The notes under the pieces were generated by a model, which did not search any database, was not told the origin of the DNA, and was given only the letters and a program-made list of their open reading frames with translations. A DNA stretch of 64,000 bases from Omphiscola glabra. Lineage: Eukaryota > Mollusca > Gastropoda > Lymnaeidae. The stretch is taken from positions 54,909,350-54,973,349 of the forward strand of contig OZ024795.1 in the NCBI GenBank assembly GCA_964017045.1, written 5' to 3'. The stretch's first letter is position 1, and every line of letters starts with the position of its first letter. Shown in pieces: positions 23,624-35,779 of the stretch. The position numbers were made by a program, and so were the translations under genes.

Positions 23624-24113
23624 TTATTTTTCTTTCCTGATATTCTTTGCCTTGAATTTGTTCAGCACCATCTGTTGATATTTTATCCTCATGCACGCCA
23701 CCTGAAAATGTGAACACCATCTGTTTATTATAGTAATGTCAGATTTTAGATATCTTTTGCCTTGAATTTGTTGAGCACCATCTGATGAAGTCAGATTTCT
23801 TTGACTTGAGGTTTGGTTCCCCTCATTTCCTTGCACCATCTGAAAATAAAAGAAATATCGTATCAGCAAAGATTTGTTATATTAGTCCTGCCGTTAAATT
23901 GTCTGTGTTTATATTTTTAAGTTTGTATTGAATATCAAAAGACATTACTGCATCTAACAATTCTTATCAAACTGAAAAATATACTAACCAATTCTTTGCC
24001 TTGAATTAGTTGAGCACCATCTGCTGATGAAAGAAATGTCATTTATTGACTCTTCCTTGAATTGTCCAGCTGAAGATTGGAGTCTTGATGGCCTTTAATT
24101 CTTGAGCGCCATC
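23624..24113 (-). other. exon-like units repeating ATGGTGCTCAACAAATTCAA
   Basis: On the minus strand TTTTCAG-like acceptors are followed at least four times by forms of ATGGTGCTCAACAAATTCAA GGCAAA (near 23665, 23780, 24020 and 24110). One minus-strand frame stays open over 23624-23869. The pieces could be diverged exon duplicates of a small gene that includes 24647-24748, or simply a degenerate repeat. I recognise no protein family. Confidence 0.3.
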
Positions 24114-24646
24114 TGAAAATTAACAAAATATTGTATTAACAAAAATTTGGTTTTGGCCAAATAAATTTAAAAAAAACAACAAATAATATTTATATTGAAA
24201 TAGCCGTCTTTAAAAAATATGTTGCATTTATCCTCCTTTAATAAATGTTAAATGTCATCGCTGTCTAATTTTATTTAAAGGATCTACCACACTGGAACAA
24301 AATATAATTTAATGAAGAACAAGTTACGCTGGACGAGACAGACCACTACAGCAGTTGGGAACTCGAGACTTCATCATTAAATAACTCTGAGCGACCTTTT
24401 TTTAATCATGACTGAAGTTTCATTCATTTTTGCCATTGCTAGTTTTATATTTAATAAAATTATAAATAATTAATGCTTGATTTCAATTTAATCAAATAAC
24501 TATAGCTTGTTAAATATTTAATTTCTTGCTTAGTCAAGATCGGATGGTTACATTAAAAAAAATTTTGCTGTATAAATGTTGAACATATACTAAAAAGGTG
24601 GTCTAATATATCTCACTCATTCATTTCATAGTTAAAGTTCACATAC

Positions 24647-24748
24647 CTCATCATGTCCAAAGTCGACATTTAATGGATTGACTTCTATGAGATGGGAGAT
24701 CATTCTAACATGTCCTGTTGAACTGTGGTTTCTCTCGTCCTTCACCAT
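24647..24748 (-). CDS. possible first coding exon, unknown protein, 34 codons
   Basis: The minus strand has an acceptor-like CTTCAACAG, a stop directly before ATG, then 34 open codons (MVKDERNHSSTGHV, later LIEVNPLNVDFGHDE) and a good GTATGTG donor after GAG. The phase is zero. Joining to an ATGGTGCAAGG start near 23848 would keep the frame. No family is recognised; the support is only the splice-like edges and composition. Confidence 0.3.
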
Positions 24749-24852
24749 TCAATTATTTAAACCTGTTGAAGAATAATTAAAGTTCATGAAGCATGTGTAA
24801 CAGTATCAATTCAAACACCTTTTACCCATCAATGTTTACTTCACATATAACA

Positions 24853-25157
24853 CAGTGGTTCTCAAACTAATTCAAATGATGCTAAACTTTTCATTTAACC
24901 AAGAGGTGTCTTAGTTTTGACAAATTATTATATATTAAGATATTCAAAAAATGTCTAGCCCACTCCCCACCTGAACACCCTAAAAAGATTTCAAATCAAC
25001 ACCTCCCTCATTCCTTATATAAAAAGGGTAAATAAAAATGTATAATTTGGGACGTGCTAATAAATAGTGTCCCATCTAACATTGAACCCCCCTCCTTTAA
25101 CCCTTAACACTAAATGTCACCCACTAATCTTTCAATTGCCAATGTTAAGCAACACTG
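24853..25157. mobile_element. hAT MITE, decayed
   Basis: The left end CAGTGGTTCTCAAACT and inverted right end CAGTGTTGCTTAACATTG are diverged hAT-type termini. The 8 bases outside (ATATAACA and ATCTACAG) are not identical, so the target duplication has decayed or the right end is misplaced. Non-coding. Confidence 0.55.
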
Positions 25158-25913
25158 ATCTACAGTTAACTTGGCTCTATCCTAGATAATCTACTTCAGG
25201 GAGTGCTGAGAGGTTTGAGAAATTTAGCAGACGCCAGGACCATCAAATCGGGGCATTATATTGAAATTCCAAATTTAGATAGTTTAGGACTATTACATTG
25301 CATAGTATTGATTAGCGGAGACAAAGGGAGCCAATGACACATATAGCAAGAGTAAAAGACAGATCCAACAAATGTATCAGCCTTTATAAACAATACCTAT
25401 AAATTTAGGTAAGCACTCTCGGCTGACAACACTAAGACAATTAGTTTTAAATGGTCTTTACAAATAAGCTGGAGACAAGCATCACCAACCGTGCTCTTAA
25501 TTAAAAAAAAAGACAAGTGGCTAGGGTGCATCATATTATGTAACATTCTATTGTTGAAGTATTCATCCTACCAGCTCTCAGCGAGAAACTCACATCATAG
25601 ACACAAGACTGATCTTTTGCAGATTAGCAAAATTAATGTTGGTGAAATTTCTACTGCATGACTTTCAAGACAAGAAACTGTTTTTATCGCTAGCGTATAT
25701 TTTAAAATAGATATTTATATTAAAATTATAACTCTATTCAATCTCAATATACAGTCGACGTGATTAGCATGTCAGATTTAGAAAATAAAGGTGATTTTCA
25801 AAATGAATATCTGTTAGGGCAATTTCTTTAGTTGGAAGTCGCAGATTGGGTTAAAACTTAAAGCAGTAATTTTAGTAGGGCTTAACGGTGGAATGCTGCT
25901 CCTATTTTATTAT
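25158..25913. other. no gene seen
   Basis: AT-rich spacer. No open frame with protein-like composition and no repeat structure that I can define. Confidence 0.55.
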
Positions 25914-26305
25914 TGTATTTAGTGGTACCGGTAGATGATTTTAGTGACATTATCATGTACGGGGAACTCAGCCTGGTCAAAAAACTTGCAAGCACTACTT
26001 GGGGAGAACTCTTTATCCCTGGACTACAGCCACCCAGTGCAGGCCTTCGCAAGCCGTACAGATCTAGAGGGAAAGGACCAGATACAAAATCTAGCTCTAA
26101 GATTTGTATGCGGGGCGTTGCGTTCCACACCCACGACTGCTGTGGAAATTATCTCAGACATACAACCGCTACACATCAGGAGGGACAAGGCCATCCTAAC
26201 GACCGTAGAGCGTTACTGTCGAATGGAAAGAACGGAACCCTGTTTCCAATTACAAGACCGTTGGGTAAAGAGGACAAGGCTTAAAAGTTTTGCATCATTC
26301 TAGAG
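25914..26305 (+). pseudogene. LINE fragment between reverse transcriptase and RNase H domains
   Basis: A 122-codon plus-strand frame contains QIQNLALRFVCGALRSTP, TTAVEIISDIQPLHIRRDKA and VERYCRM. This is the thumb/linker region after the reverse transcriptase core in I/Jockey-type non-LTR elements (typically IQN-ALR---GA--STP---L------PL--RR). The frame is open but has no catalytic YADD region upstream and no RNase H motifs downstream. It is therefore an isolated fragment, less rearranged than the other LINE pieces here. Confidence 0.78.
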
Positions 26306-27107
26306 TTAATTGTAATGATTGGTCAAAATAAAGCTCCCCTTACCTAGCTTTAACATCAAACCTTTTTATTTCATTAGTTTAGTGAATAAAAGTCAAACTG
26401 TTTTATAATTTCTAATTATTTCCATCTAATTAAATGGGGGCAGGCACACCAAAATGGCATGTACATCCACACAAAATTACATATATATATATATATATTT
26501 GCTTTTATGCCACAACTTAAATAATCATTATTTGATTGAAGAAATAAGTTCATTAGTCATACATTCGGCTGGCCGGAACATTTAACTTGGCAGGCCGAGT
26601 TGTCCACCCTTGCATAAATTCTTATTTTCATTTAACAAATTGTTGTTTAAAACTAACACAAGCTGTATTGGGAGAAGAGAACGCTTAGTGACTTTTAAAA
26701 ATAGATTTCAAATGTAGCTTACAAGATGTGGAGTGGGAAGAGAAAGGGAGGGGGGGGGGACCTACATTTATGCATAAATTCTGCAATAATTATCGTAATT
26801 CTCTAATTGAGCAAACTGTCATCTGAAAATCTGTTAAATCCATGATTTCTTATTAGTCTATTTAGGTTACAAAAGGTTGGGGGGAAGTAGTATGGCGATA
26901 CCAAACTGCACTACAGTTAAATTCGTACAGATTATAGATCATTAAGGGGAAAGAGGTGCTGTGCAAGTTCTAAATATTTTCGCTTACACATAGCCAACCA
27001 GTCAGGCGAATAAAATAGACCTAATTACAGAACCGGGTACCCACAAACTCCAAAAATCTACAATTCAGTATTTTATACTAAATAAATAAACATACAATAT
27101 ATTGTAC
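26306..27107. other. no gene seen
   Basis: Spacer with a short (AT) run near 26485-26500 and a poly-G tract near 26750. No gene seen. Confidence 0.55.
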
Positions 27108-27109
27108 TA

Positions 27110-28204
27110 CAGTAGAACCCGGTTATGTCGACGGCCTCAGGGTATGCCAAAAAGCGTCAAGATAACCGATGATTGAGATAAACGAAAACCAATATGGCAG
27201 CAAAATATTAACATGTGCTTGAAATTTCTATATGTACATGATGTGCGTTAATAAATGAGAATGTACATGCACGTGTTTTTGGAGGTTTTTTTTACACAGC
27301 GTTTTTTTTACAGAATTGATACACCAAAATCATAATTTTAGCTGTTGTAGTTTTAAAGTTATGAATTTTTAACAAGGACCGCATCGCCACATTCTGTGAC
27401 CCAATTCCGCTGTTCGTGTCACGAGCTAAATAATAATAACTCTCGCTTTAATGATAATTTTATACAACTTTTATTTACTGAACTAACGCTGTATTAAAAA
27501 TAATATGACACAATTATATATAAATTATAATTTATCTAACTATGCACTAAGTATACCAGTAAATTTAATATAATGTATTAATATAAGGCTTTTCTGTTTA
27601 CCAAATCTGCGGATTCCATTACACCGGTATATGCTATATAATCTATATAAGGCAACGCATCCCCTTATTACTAAAATACTTTTCGGGAACTACTTATTTT
27701 GAACTTTCAACTTTGGCGCATGACTAATTAATTAAAGCTTTAATAGTTTTTAATAGTTTTTGCACACGGCAACCTTTTATGAATGAGATAGTAGTACGGT
27801 ATAGCCATTATGCAAGTGACTGAATGGCTGCCCATGCGCATGGCCATGACACTTTGCACACGGCAAATGATGACCCATTATAATATGGACTCTACCGGGT
27901 TTTTTAACCTCAAATTAAAATATTATACTGATAGATTCCAATGCATTGCTTAGTCAAGTTTGTAGTTTCCTTTCGTGGCATAGATAACTAACATTTTCAA
28001 AAGCTGGCGATTGGTCATGGGGATCGAGATAACCAACGTTAAGTGGCAAATTTGGCCCTCTTTTGTGCTTGAGATATTAGAGTTCGGCGACATAACTGAT
28101 GAGAAAATGCAAAGACAAAGAGAGAATTTAGTGGTTCCACGCCAAAGACGTCGACTTAACAGGGTTGGCGAGTTAACCGAGGTCGTGATAAGTGGGTTTG
28201 ACTG
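27110..28204. mobile_element. non-autonomous pogo/Tigger-type element, copy 1
   Basis: Starts CAGTAGAACCCGGTTATGTC and ends with the inverted GGGTTTGACTG, inside a TA duplication (27108-27109 and 28205-28206). Subterminal sequence on both sides repeats GAGATAACCGAGG-like motifs. Both ends are shared with 31824-32754. Open frames near the right end are formed by terminal repeats and are not genes. No transposase. Confidence 0.9.
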
Positions 28205-28206
28205 TA

Positions 28207-29889
28207 CTAGCATCGTGCGTCGCGTGGGATCGAGTTCACCTGACGTCCAAAAAGGTAAATTCTGCTAGTAGATGACTGACTTTAATTGGGGTACCAAGCT
28301 TTATAAAACTACTACTACTAATGATATTAATAATTTGCAGTCACTTTGTTTTGCAGACGTGTATCTGCTATAGAAATCAATTAATATTTAGGTGAATGTG
28401 CAGATCACATTATCCGAGTCTGTTCTGTTACTGCTAAAAAAGTTACTGGTGAAATTTAACTTGGTTCAAACTCAAAGTCAGATCAGCATAAAATTTATAA
28501 AGATAAAAATTAATTAACAAATGACAGCGTCGTTTAAAAATAAAAACCTACCACGTAGCTGGAGATTTACTTTCTGGAAAATGTTTTTTAAAAAATAAAT
28601 AAATAAGACTCAATATCCATTATGGCTATTTCCAGTTAACACATTACAGCCTGATAACTACCACAAGCTGTCAATGGGGGAAAGGAAGAAGGGGTATTAA
28701 AATTTGTACAGCTGGTTAAAATGATCTAAAATAGATTTCAAAGGCCTTCTCAGATCCTATAAAATATGTGGAAATCTAATATTGCTGCACAGAATAGTTC
28801 AACATGCATTCTCTAGTTTTCTGTTTCTGCACTCGCCAGCAGCTGTTGAACTGTAAGAAATAATTGTCAGTAAATTACAGCATACAGCATGGGCAGGGCC
28901 ATAAGAATAGGACGAAGAGCAAGGTGCGTCAAAATCGTCTTTAGAAAGGACCTTAAGTGTTTAAACTATAAAATCCCATTATCTTCACAAAGACAAGGGG
29001 TACTAAAAATAGTCCTTTCAAGATTGGGGGGGGGGGGGGGGGACGCGCACCTTTTTTGCTAATGGGTTGCCTCTTCAGTGATGTAGCAAAATTTTCATTA
29101 TTTTATTTCCATTTTTAATCCAATATGACATCTTTCAGTCCTGGTGCAAACAGCAACCCACTTCAGTGACTACTGCTGTTTGTAGTTACAGATGGCGTTT
29201 AGTGACCTCCATATGTGTTACATTTAATTTTACTCAACCCTATATTTTATTTTATTTAATAATTTATGCATGCGCTTTTTAAAGCGTACTTGTTAGAATT
29301 TAACACAAGGAGCCTGGTGAACACATAAATTTGGCACAGATGCCGGAAAATGAAAATTTTACAACCACTGGCATAGCCAAACGAAATATAATTCACAAGC
29401 ACAATGAACTTGAACACAGTGGACTAAATATTACTGAAATACCTCTAATAGTGAGTTCATTAGTATAACATACATGTCACTAATTCCTACAAAACATTGC
29501 TATAAACTTAGATAATTAGACACACACCACCAACACAAACTTTCCTAAATCAACAAGAGTCCATTCCCCTCTCAGGGCAAACGTAATAAAATTATAGAGG
29601 GTCCACAGCCAATCATATTTCTCGATTCATTCACTGAAACTATGACCCCTGGGCTAGAACCTGCTACCCTGGGTTGTTAATTGGCTCTTCTGGCCAACTA
29701 ACAGCTGTGGACGGGTACTGGTAACAATGAAAAGGAACAAACTGGACAGGATATCTATGAAAAATTTGGCAAATTAAGGAGTGAAATAATGCATACCCCA
29801 ACTGAGATTTTAAAATTTCACAAGTCTATGCCATATTAGATAGGGGCGAAATTTGTCAGTCAAATGTTATTATGATATTAGATATCATC
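28207..29889. other. no gene seen
   Basis: AT-rich spacer with a 17-base poly-G tract near 29026-29042. I see no coding signal, RNA gene or paired element ends. Confidence 0.55.
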
Positions 29890-29897
29890 ATCTATGG

Positions 29898-30010
29898 CAG
29901 TGGTTCTCAACCTTCCCAATGCGCAACCCTATAATACAGTTCCTCATGTTGTGGCGACCCCACAGCCATTAAGTTATGTTCATTGCTACTTCATAACTGT
30001 AGAACAACTG
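29898..30010. mobile_element. 113-bp SPIN-like hAT element with target duplication
   Basis: Starts CAGTGGTTCTCAACCTT and continues with AATACAGTTCCTCATGTTGT, GGCGACCCCA and TTGCTACTTCATAACTGTAG, which matches my memory of the 5' end of the SPIN (SPACE INVADERS) hAT family. It ends ACTG. An exact 8-bp duplication ATCTATGG lies at 29890-29897 and 30011-30018, so this is a complete, very short insertion and not a broken fragment. Non-coding. Confidence 0.85.
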
Positions 30011-30018
30011 ATCTATGG

Positions 30019-30859
30019 CATCATCGACATTGCATAATGTATTTTATTTATTAAAACTATATCATCCAAATTCCTAATAAATACATAATTTATTTTAATA
30101 ATTGATGCAACTCCCATCACTTAACTCTTCTGGTACTGACCTACTTTTTTGCTACATATAGTCTCAGTACCGGCTATTATTTTGCTAACTATTCCCTGTA
30201 ATATGGCTCAGACATTATTTTGAAATGAGCCAAAGTTTGATAGGTTTGCAAATTATTTTGTAACTTTTTTGTTTTGAACAATTGATAATAACATGTAGAG
30301 AATGATCTGTTCAGAAATGGATAATGGTGTTAAAAATACTAATGTGTTTTGTTCAAACTTTTCATTGGCAATAGCACACTAGGGGATTGTGTGGTCAGCA
30401 CAGTGCCCAGCTGCTTTTACTTGAATCAATCTAGTCTAAAACCTGATGAGTAAATTTTGAGCTATAGCAGGCCATTTTCCTTCAACAATTTCTCCCCCTC
30501 TTCCTCGTCAGCATGAGAATCATCTAATCCCAATTAAGCTCAAAAATAGTTTCAGAACAAAAGGTTTCTTAACAATAGCACTAGGTAGCGCCATGGAAAC
30601 AACAAATACATATCAGCACAAAAAACTCAGCAATTGGTGGATTTTCATAAGGTCACTGCAAAAAGACGCGCCAGGTACTGTAAGGAGTAATTCCATTTTT
30701 GTGCATGTTTTATTTTTTAGTTTAAATTCAGAGCATTATCAGTTGATAGATCTGCTGCTATATCAGGAGCCGGTACCTCCTATAAGCCTTATGCAAAATA
30801 TATGGTAAGTTATAAAAGTATGGTATATAGATGATAGAAATTCCTCAGCATTAAAAACT
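30019..30859. other. no gene seen
   Basis: Spacer without recognisable coding, RNA or repeat features. One 71-codon open frame (30593-30808) has no supporting sign. Confidence 0.5.
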
Positions 30860-31690
30860 TCAGGATTGAATGGGTAAATTCGTGTGCATTGAAATTCTGC
30901 TGTAATATTTTTGGGGGGTAAATTCTAGCGGATAAGCATTGCCTACCAAGCTGGCAATGTCATGGATTGTAATAGGGCGACCAGGGTGATTGATCATAAA
31001 TGTGTTGGCAGCTTGGTTATAGTATTTTTTAAAGGGACCATACACTGCTCTGTTAAGTGGTTGCATGTTAAATGTTAGCATTTCCTTTTGCAAGATAAAT
31101 GATCTTGATTGAAAGATGCTCTTCGTGGTTATCCCTTATTAATAGGACTGGTTGCTTTTGACAGCATTCTGTTGACATAATAAAATGTTCCATATACAAA
31201 TAAAAGTTATCTGCTGCCATCCATCCTGACTCGTGCCCTGTCCCAACTGTTCCTGGTGGAGCCCCATGCAACAAATTTTTTAAAATGAACCCTTTGGGAA
31301 CACCATAAATGGAGGAATCGAATTCCCAGCAGCACTAACTGTACCGAGCACGGTTACCAATGTACTTCGCTGATTACTTTTACAAACTATAACTTTGGTA
31401 TTCCCAACATTTTGTACAGTGCAACAGCCTGTCTCATTAGCATTATATATATTATCTTGCAAAATGTATAGTTACCCAGTATTTCCTGAAAATGATGTAA
31501 GGTCTAATCCAGATTGCTTAGCCTTTTTGACATCACTGCAGAGACTTGCAAATTTGATGATAGTGTCTTTGCTAACCGCCCGAATAGATTTTCCCTCCTC
31601 CGTAACATGTCGTATAGCCTCCTTCATGGAATCAGGTGTTGTATTACCAATTTTTCTATTTATCTCTGTTTCTAACAATTGTATCTGGAA
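30860..31690 (-). pseudogene. pogo/Tigger-like DDE transposase, inactive
   Basis: Read on the minus strand, the order of a pogo (DDE_1) transposase is kept but broken by stops and frameshifts. An N-terminal helix-turn-helix-like piece (MKEAIRHVTEEGKSIRAVSK) comes first. Then follow IYNANETG, STLVTVLGTVSAAGNSIPPF, HGAPPGTVGTGHESGWM, PVLLIRDNHEEHLS and MQPLNRAVYGPFKKYYNQAA. Family members have YN-DETG, LL-DNH-SH and LQPLD. Here the first and third acidic residues are replaced by Asn, and the CENP-B-type DNA-binding region and several residues before MQPLN are missing. The piece lies between two pogo-type non-autonomous elements but outside their termini. Confidence 0.85.
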
Positions 31691-31823
31691 GGGAAAAAAG
31701 AAAATCTTGTGAATTATTGAGCAAACAAAATCAGGCTATTAAAGATTAATTACTTTATTTAAAATGTCTTATCTTACTTAGGTACTTTGGTAAAAAAATA
31801 ATAAAAGTACAACAGTTATATTA

Positions 31824-32754
31824 CAGTAGAACCCGGTTATGTCGACGGCTTCAAGGTTTGCCAAAAAGCGTCGAGATAACCGAGGATCGAGATAAACGAA
31901 AACCAATATGGCGGCAATATAATAACATGTGCTTGAAATTTCTTTATGTTCATGATGTGCGTTAATAACAAAACAAACAAAAAACCCCCACCAAACTGTT
32001 AGTTATTTAGAACAAATTTAAATTAAAAACAAAATGAAACCATGATCAACTTTTTAGCTTTAATACTTTTTGAGCTACGGATTTTTAAAGTGCGAGTTTG
32101 TTTGATATTTTCTGCTATGCACGAGGCCTCCACATTTTGTGACCTCATTCTGTCGATCACGTCATGCGCAATGACTACTTATTTAGAATTTTCAACTTTG
32201 GCTAATTATTTAAAACATTCTCTGACCAATTGATATCAGTTTTTGCACATGGCAAACTCTTATGAATGAAAAGCTGAAGTACTACCACGCCATAGCAATT
32301 ATGCAAGTGACCGTGAATGGCTGACCATGACAACGTTTTGCACACGGCAAATTATGATCATTTATTTATATAATATGGACTATAATGAGTTTTTAAACCT
32401 CAAATTAAAACACATTTATTTAAATTACTTCTAAGCTCATTCTAAAACACAAGTCCTGTATTTTGAGGAATAAATAATTATTTTTGTTATGCAAACTTGT
32501 TTATTTGTTGTTTGTTATTCCTCCTTGCGGAGTTCATAAGCCGGCGATTGGTGATGGGGATCGAGATAACCGAGGTTAAGTTGCAAATTTGGCCACCTTT
32601 TGAGCTCGAGATATCAGGGTTCGACGACATAAAAGAATCGACATAACCGATGAGAACAATTAAGACAAAGACAGAATCTGGCGGTTCCACGCCAAAGACG
32701 TCGACTTAACAGGGTTGGCGAGTTAACCGAGGTCGAGATAAGCGGGTTCGACTG
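31824..32754. mobile_element. non-autonomous pogo/Tigger-type element, copy 2
   Basis: Starts CAGTAGAACCCGGTTATGTC and ends with the inverted GGGTTCGACTG, with TA on both sides (31822-31823 and 32755-32756). It shares both ends and parts of the interior (CACACGGCAAATTATGA) with 27110-28204, and is about 160 bp shorter. It starts 134 bases from the broken pogo transposase. Non-coding. Confidence 0.9.
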
Positions 32755-32793
32755 TACTTATATTACATTGAGCAAATTTCAAAGAAAAAAATG

Positions 32794-32961
32794 ACGCAAG
32801 CAACATAATTAAATAAGCATTTTCCGAGGATAAATAATTCTTTTGTTGTTTGAATTACTTTTCCAAATATATTTTGTTTGACTATAAAGATAAGTATGTA
32901 AGTAATTTTCAAGATGAAAAGCAAAAATTTGTTGGTTGTTGTGTTCTATGTTATCAGTATG
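32794..32961 (+). repeat. 168-bp segment identical to 16406-16573
   Basis: Second copy of the 168-bp segment. Here it lies 38 bases after the end of the pogo-type element and runs straight into a 69-bp tandem duplication. Confidence 0.9.
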
Positions 32962-33090
32962 ATGGCATGGGTGTTGAGACAAAAGATTCTTGGTTCTCAT
33001 GGTGTAATCAATGATTTGACACCAGCCATGATGGCTTGGGTGTTGAGACAAAAGATTCTTGGTTCTCAAAGGAAAAGTTGAATGGCTTCA
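32961..33090. repeat. 69-bp tandem duplication
   Basis: Two copies of a 69-bp unit that includes GGGTGTTGAGACAAAAGATT and CTTGGTTCTCA. Open frames on the minus strand come from this duplication. Confidence 0.85.
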
Positions 33091-34509
33091 TCCAATTCAT
33101 CTATTCAACAGTTCCAATAGTGAAATTCAAGCTCTTCAAGAATTGTGGGAGTTGGTGTTAAATGAACAATAGAAAGCCTTCAAATTGGTCAAGTCCAATG
33201 CAAGATTTTAACTCCAACTACTTTAGAGTAGAGAATCTTTAACAAATTTAAAAAAGATTTTTTTGTCACGGATCAATAGTAATATAATTCTAACCTGCAA
33301 GATTGAACTCTTGATTATTACTATTATGATTTTAACCAAACAAAAATTACAATAAATTAACAGACAAATTGGGGAGCAGAATTTTTGACAGAGCTCCACT
33401 TCAGACAGATTTTGGTTAGTTTCGGATGCTAAAGCTAAGAAGCAATCAATCTAAAGAGCTCTTTTCCATTAATTTTATTTTTTACACAAAAAAATGTTCA
33501 GAAGAAAGTAAATTTACATTGATAGATTTTTCTTTTAGGGATCTGTCTCTAATTTGCACCTAACTAGGAATGTGCAAGATTCTTTGGGTCATCACACCCC
33601 AACCTATTCAGTGTTATACTATACTACTAGCTTTCGGATACTTTCTTTTGATATTTCTTACATGCACTAGTGGGATTTATCTTTGGATAAAGTGCATTCA
33701 ATAGATCAAGATTATCCTATTTATTTGGAGGGGGGTTAGGATGTTAAAGGGGATGCTTGGTGTTCAATTTAAAAAAAGAGAAATGCGTTTTTTGTGCCAT
33801 GTATTTGACTAGGCTAGAGGCTACCAGACTGGGTCCTGCTGTGACCTGAAGTGTTTATTATGGCATGTAATTGACAAGGACAAAGGCTACCAGACTGGGT
33901 CCTGCTGCGACCTAAGTGTTTAAATATTAGCGGACTTAATGCAAGCTGATTATAATCTTTATAATTATTAGGTGGGTATGTTTTACTAGTTGTTGTGTGA
34001 CAATTCAACTAAATATTGTTTTGATAAAGTCAAGTGAAGTTATTTAGGTATTTCTTCTAGTTTATAGTTTAAAAAATAGATTACATTTTTTTTAAAAGTG
34101 TTATTTTACAGTGCACCCAGAATATGGCATAGTGCAAATTTGGAAGACTTGAGTGCAGCAAAGGTGCTGTGACGACAAAAAGCTTGGAAAACTCTCAACT
34201 ATGATATTTGAAATTCATGTACCAGCAACATTGCTGGTAGGAGAGCGGGTAACCTGCAGCTTTCACTAGATTTATTTTATTTTGTACACTAATATATATA
34301 TATATATATATAAAATAGTATAATATTATTAACATGTCCAATAATTCTTAATGAAAAAGTGGCAAAATATGGTTAAAATTACAAAACAGGCGTGTTTATT
34401 CCTGCTGAACAGTCCAAGGATATTTTAAAAAAGATTATTCAAATTCCTATGGCATGCTCTGTGATTGTATTTGTACTTTTAAAAAAAATTTAATTAAAAT
34501 TTTAGGAGC
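33091..34509. other. spacer with one 66-bp duplication
   Basis: Mostly AT-rich spacer. At 33796-33921 a 66-bp unit with GGCTACCAGACTGGGTCCTG is present twice. A (TA) run lies near 34290-34311. No gene seen. Confidence 0.6.
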
Positions 34510-34821
34510 TCAAAGCAAGAAAAGGAGGAGAGACTACAATATTGCTGATGCACGAAGCATTTGATACTGATCAGATAAGAAACTAAGAAGTATGGTGGCT
34601 GTCCACACTACTGCCGAATTTGTCATACCCTAATTCAGCACTACGAAGGTGTGTGCGTCGACACCCATTAAAAAACAGTATGGCATGTGGTGTATGCAAT
34701 GGGCTGTGCAGATTCAACAGATACGCTCAAGTACAGGACTGTCACAGTTGCTACGAGAAGGCTCTTTCTTTGCAGGAAGTCACCATAGCATCCAGTCCAG
34801 CAAATTATTATTTTAGTTAAC
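34510..34821 (+). pseudogene. Merlin-like (IS1595/ISXO2 type) transposase, 5' part
   Basis: One plus-strand frame reads LREGSFFAGSHHSIQ, which matches the conserved block before the catalytic domain of Merlin transposases (typically R-GSFFEGSHLSIQ). A few residues on it meets an in-frame stop, and then the insertion site of the 9.2-kb element at 34821/34822. Upstream frames are broken. The 3' part of the same gene continues after the insertion at 44044. This relic was already in place when the larger element inserted. Confidence 0.72.
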
Positions 34822-35007
34822 TAGGTACTCCAATATCGCGCTGAGCGGGCAAAAAAACCGCTGGCTTCGCGCGGTACATTTCTGTGACGAGCCGTGAACG
34901 GCGGGTTTCGGTATGTGTCGGGCTTTGTTGTTCCTATGCGTCATTTTCTAAAAATAAATAAGTTTCAGTCTTAAACTCTATTCGCTGAAGAATTCCGGTC
35001 ACGATGA

Positions 35008-35013
35008 TATAAA
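35008..35013 (+). promoter_or_regulatory. TATA box of the 9.2-kb element
   Basis: TATAAA within GATGATATAAATGC. The short relative keeps GGATATAAATAAAG at the same distance from its terminus and first donor (minus strand, 10442-10447), which supports a role. Transcription would start about 30 bases downstream, giving a first exon that ends at the GGGTAAGT donor (35066). Confidence 0.65.
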
Positions 35014-35779
35014 TGCTGTGTCATTCTGACCGGTCTCAGACGAACAGTTGGAGCGCATACTGTGGGTAAGTTAAAACTTGTGTTGGTTTTTTTGTTTAGC
35101 ATATGGGCGAAATAAAAACTTTAATAGGAGATAGCTTGATCCCTTTAACATTGAAAGGATTTATAGTTAACATTACTGGCTATTGCTAGAATTTATAATA
35201 CCAAACGGAAAAAAAAAATCCACATGTTATGGAAAAACGGCGGCCATCTTTTTTTACATAATTTTGTTGATCGGAGGGAGGTGAAATTATTTGAAAATAA
35301 GACGCTTTAAATAAAACATTTCTAAATCATTAACATCTGATTAAACAAAAGTTTTTGATTCTAATATGAGTAAACAATATAAATGTATGCACATAAATAA
35401 TTATTTGTTTTAAATTAATTGTTTGTATAATTAGTCTTTATAATATAAGAAATTGATCAATTAACAAATAATAATTCCTCTTCTTCAACAACAATAACAA
35501 TGATCACAATGTATTTATTAGCTATTATTATTAGATAAACTAGACTACTAGTACTAGTTATAAGGGTGTATCGATAGACCTATAGTCATACTAGAATTAA
35601 ATTAATGAAATAAAAAATTTAATACTAGGGAATTTCTGTTATTTGCGTTATTTAATTGCAAACAATCTTCTTTTTTTTTTCAGTCTACCCTAGTTATTAT
35701 CCATCCCTGTTAAATGTTTATCTTCCACTGAGCCTGAGCACTTCATTAACCTCTTGAAGACTTATCCTCTTTAAAAGCA

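Noticed and set aside
28011..28268. 85-codon plus-strand frame ending near a transposon terminus
   Set aside because: It is made of the subterminal repeats and the inverted terminus of the pogo-type element, and an equal frame exists on the other strand.
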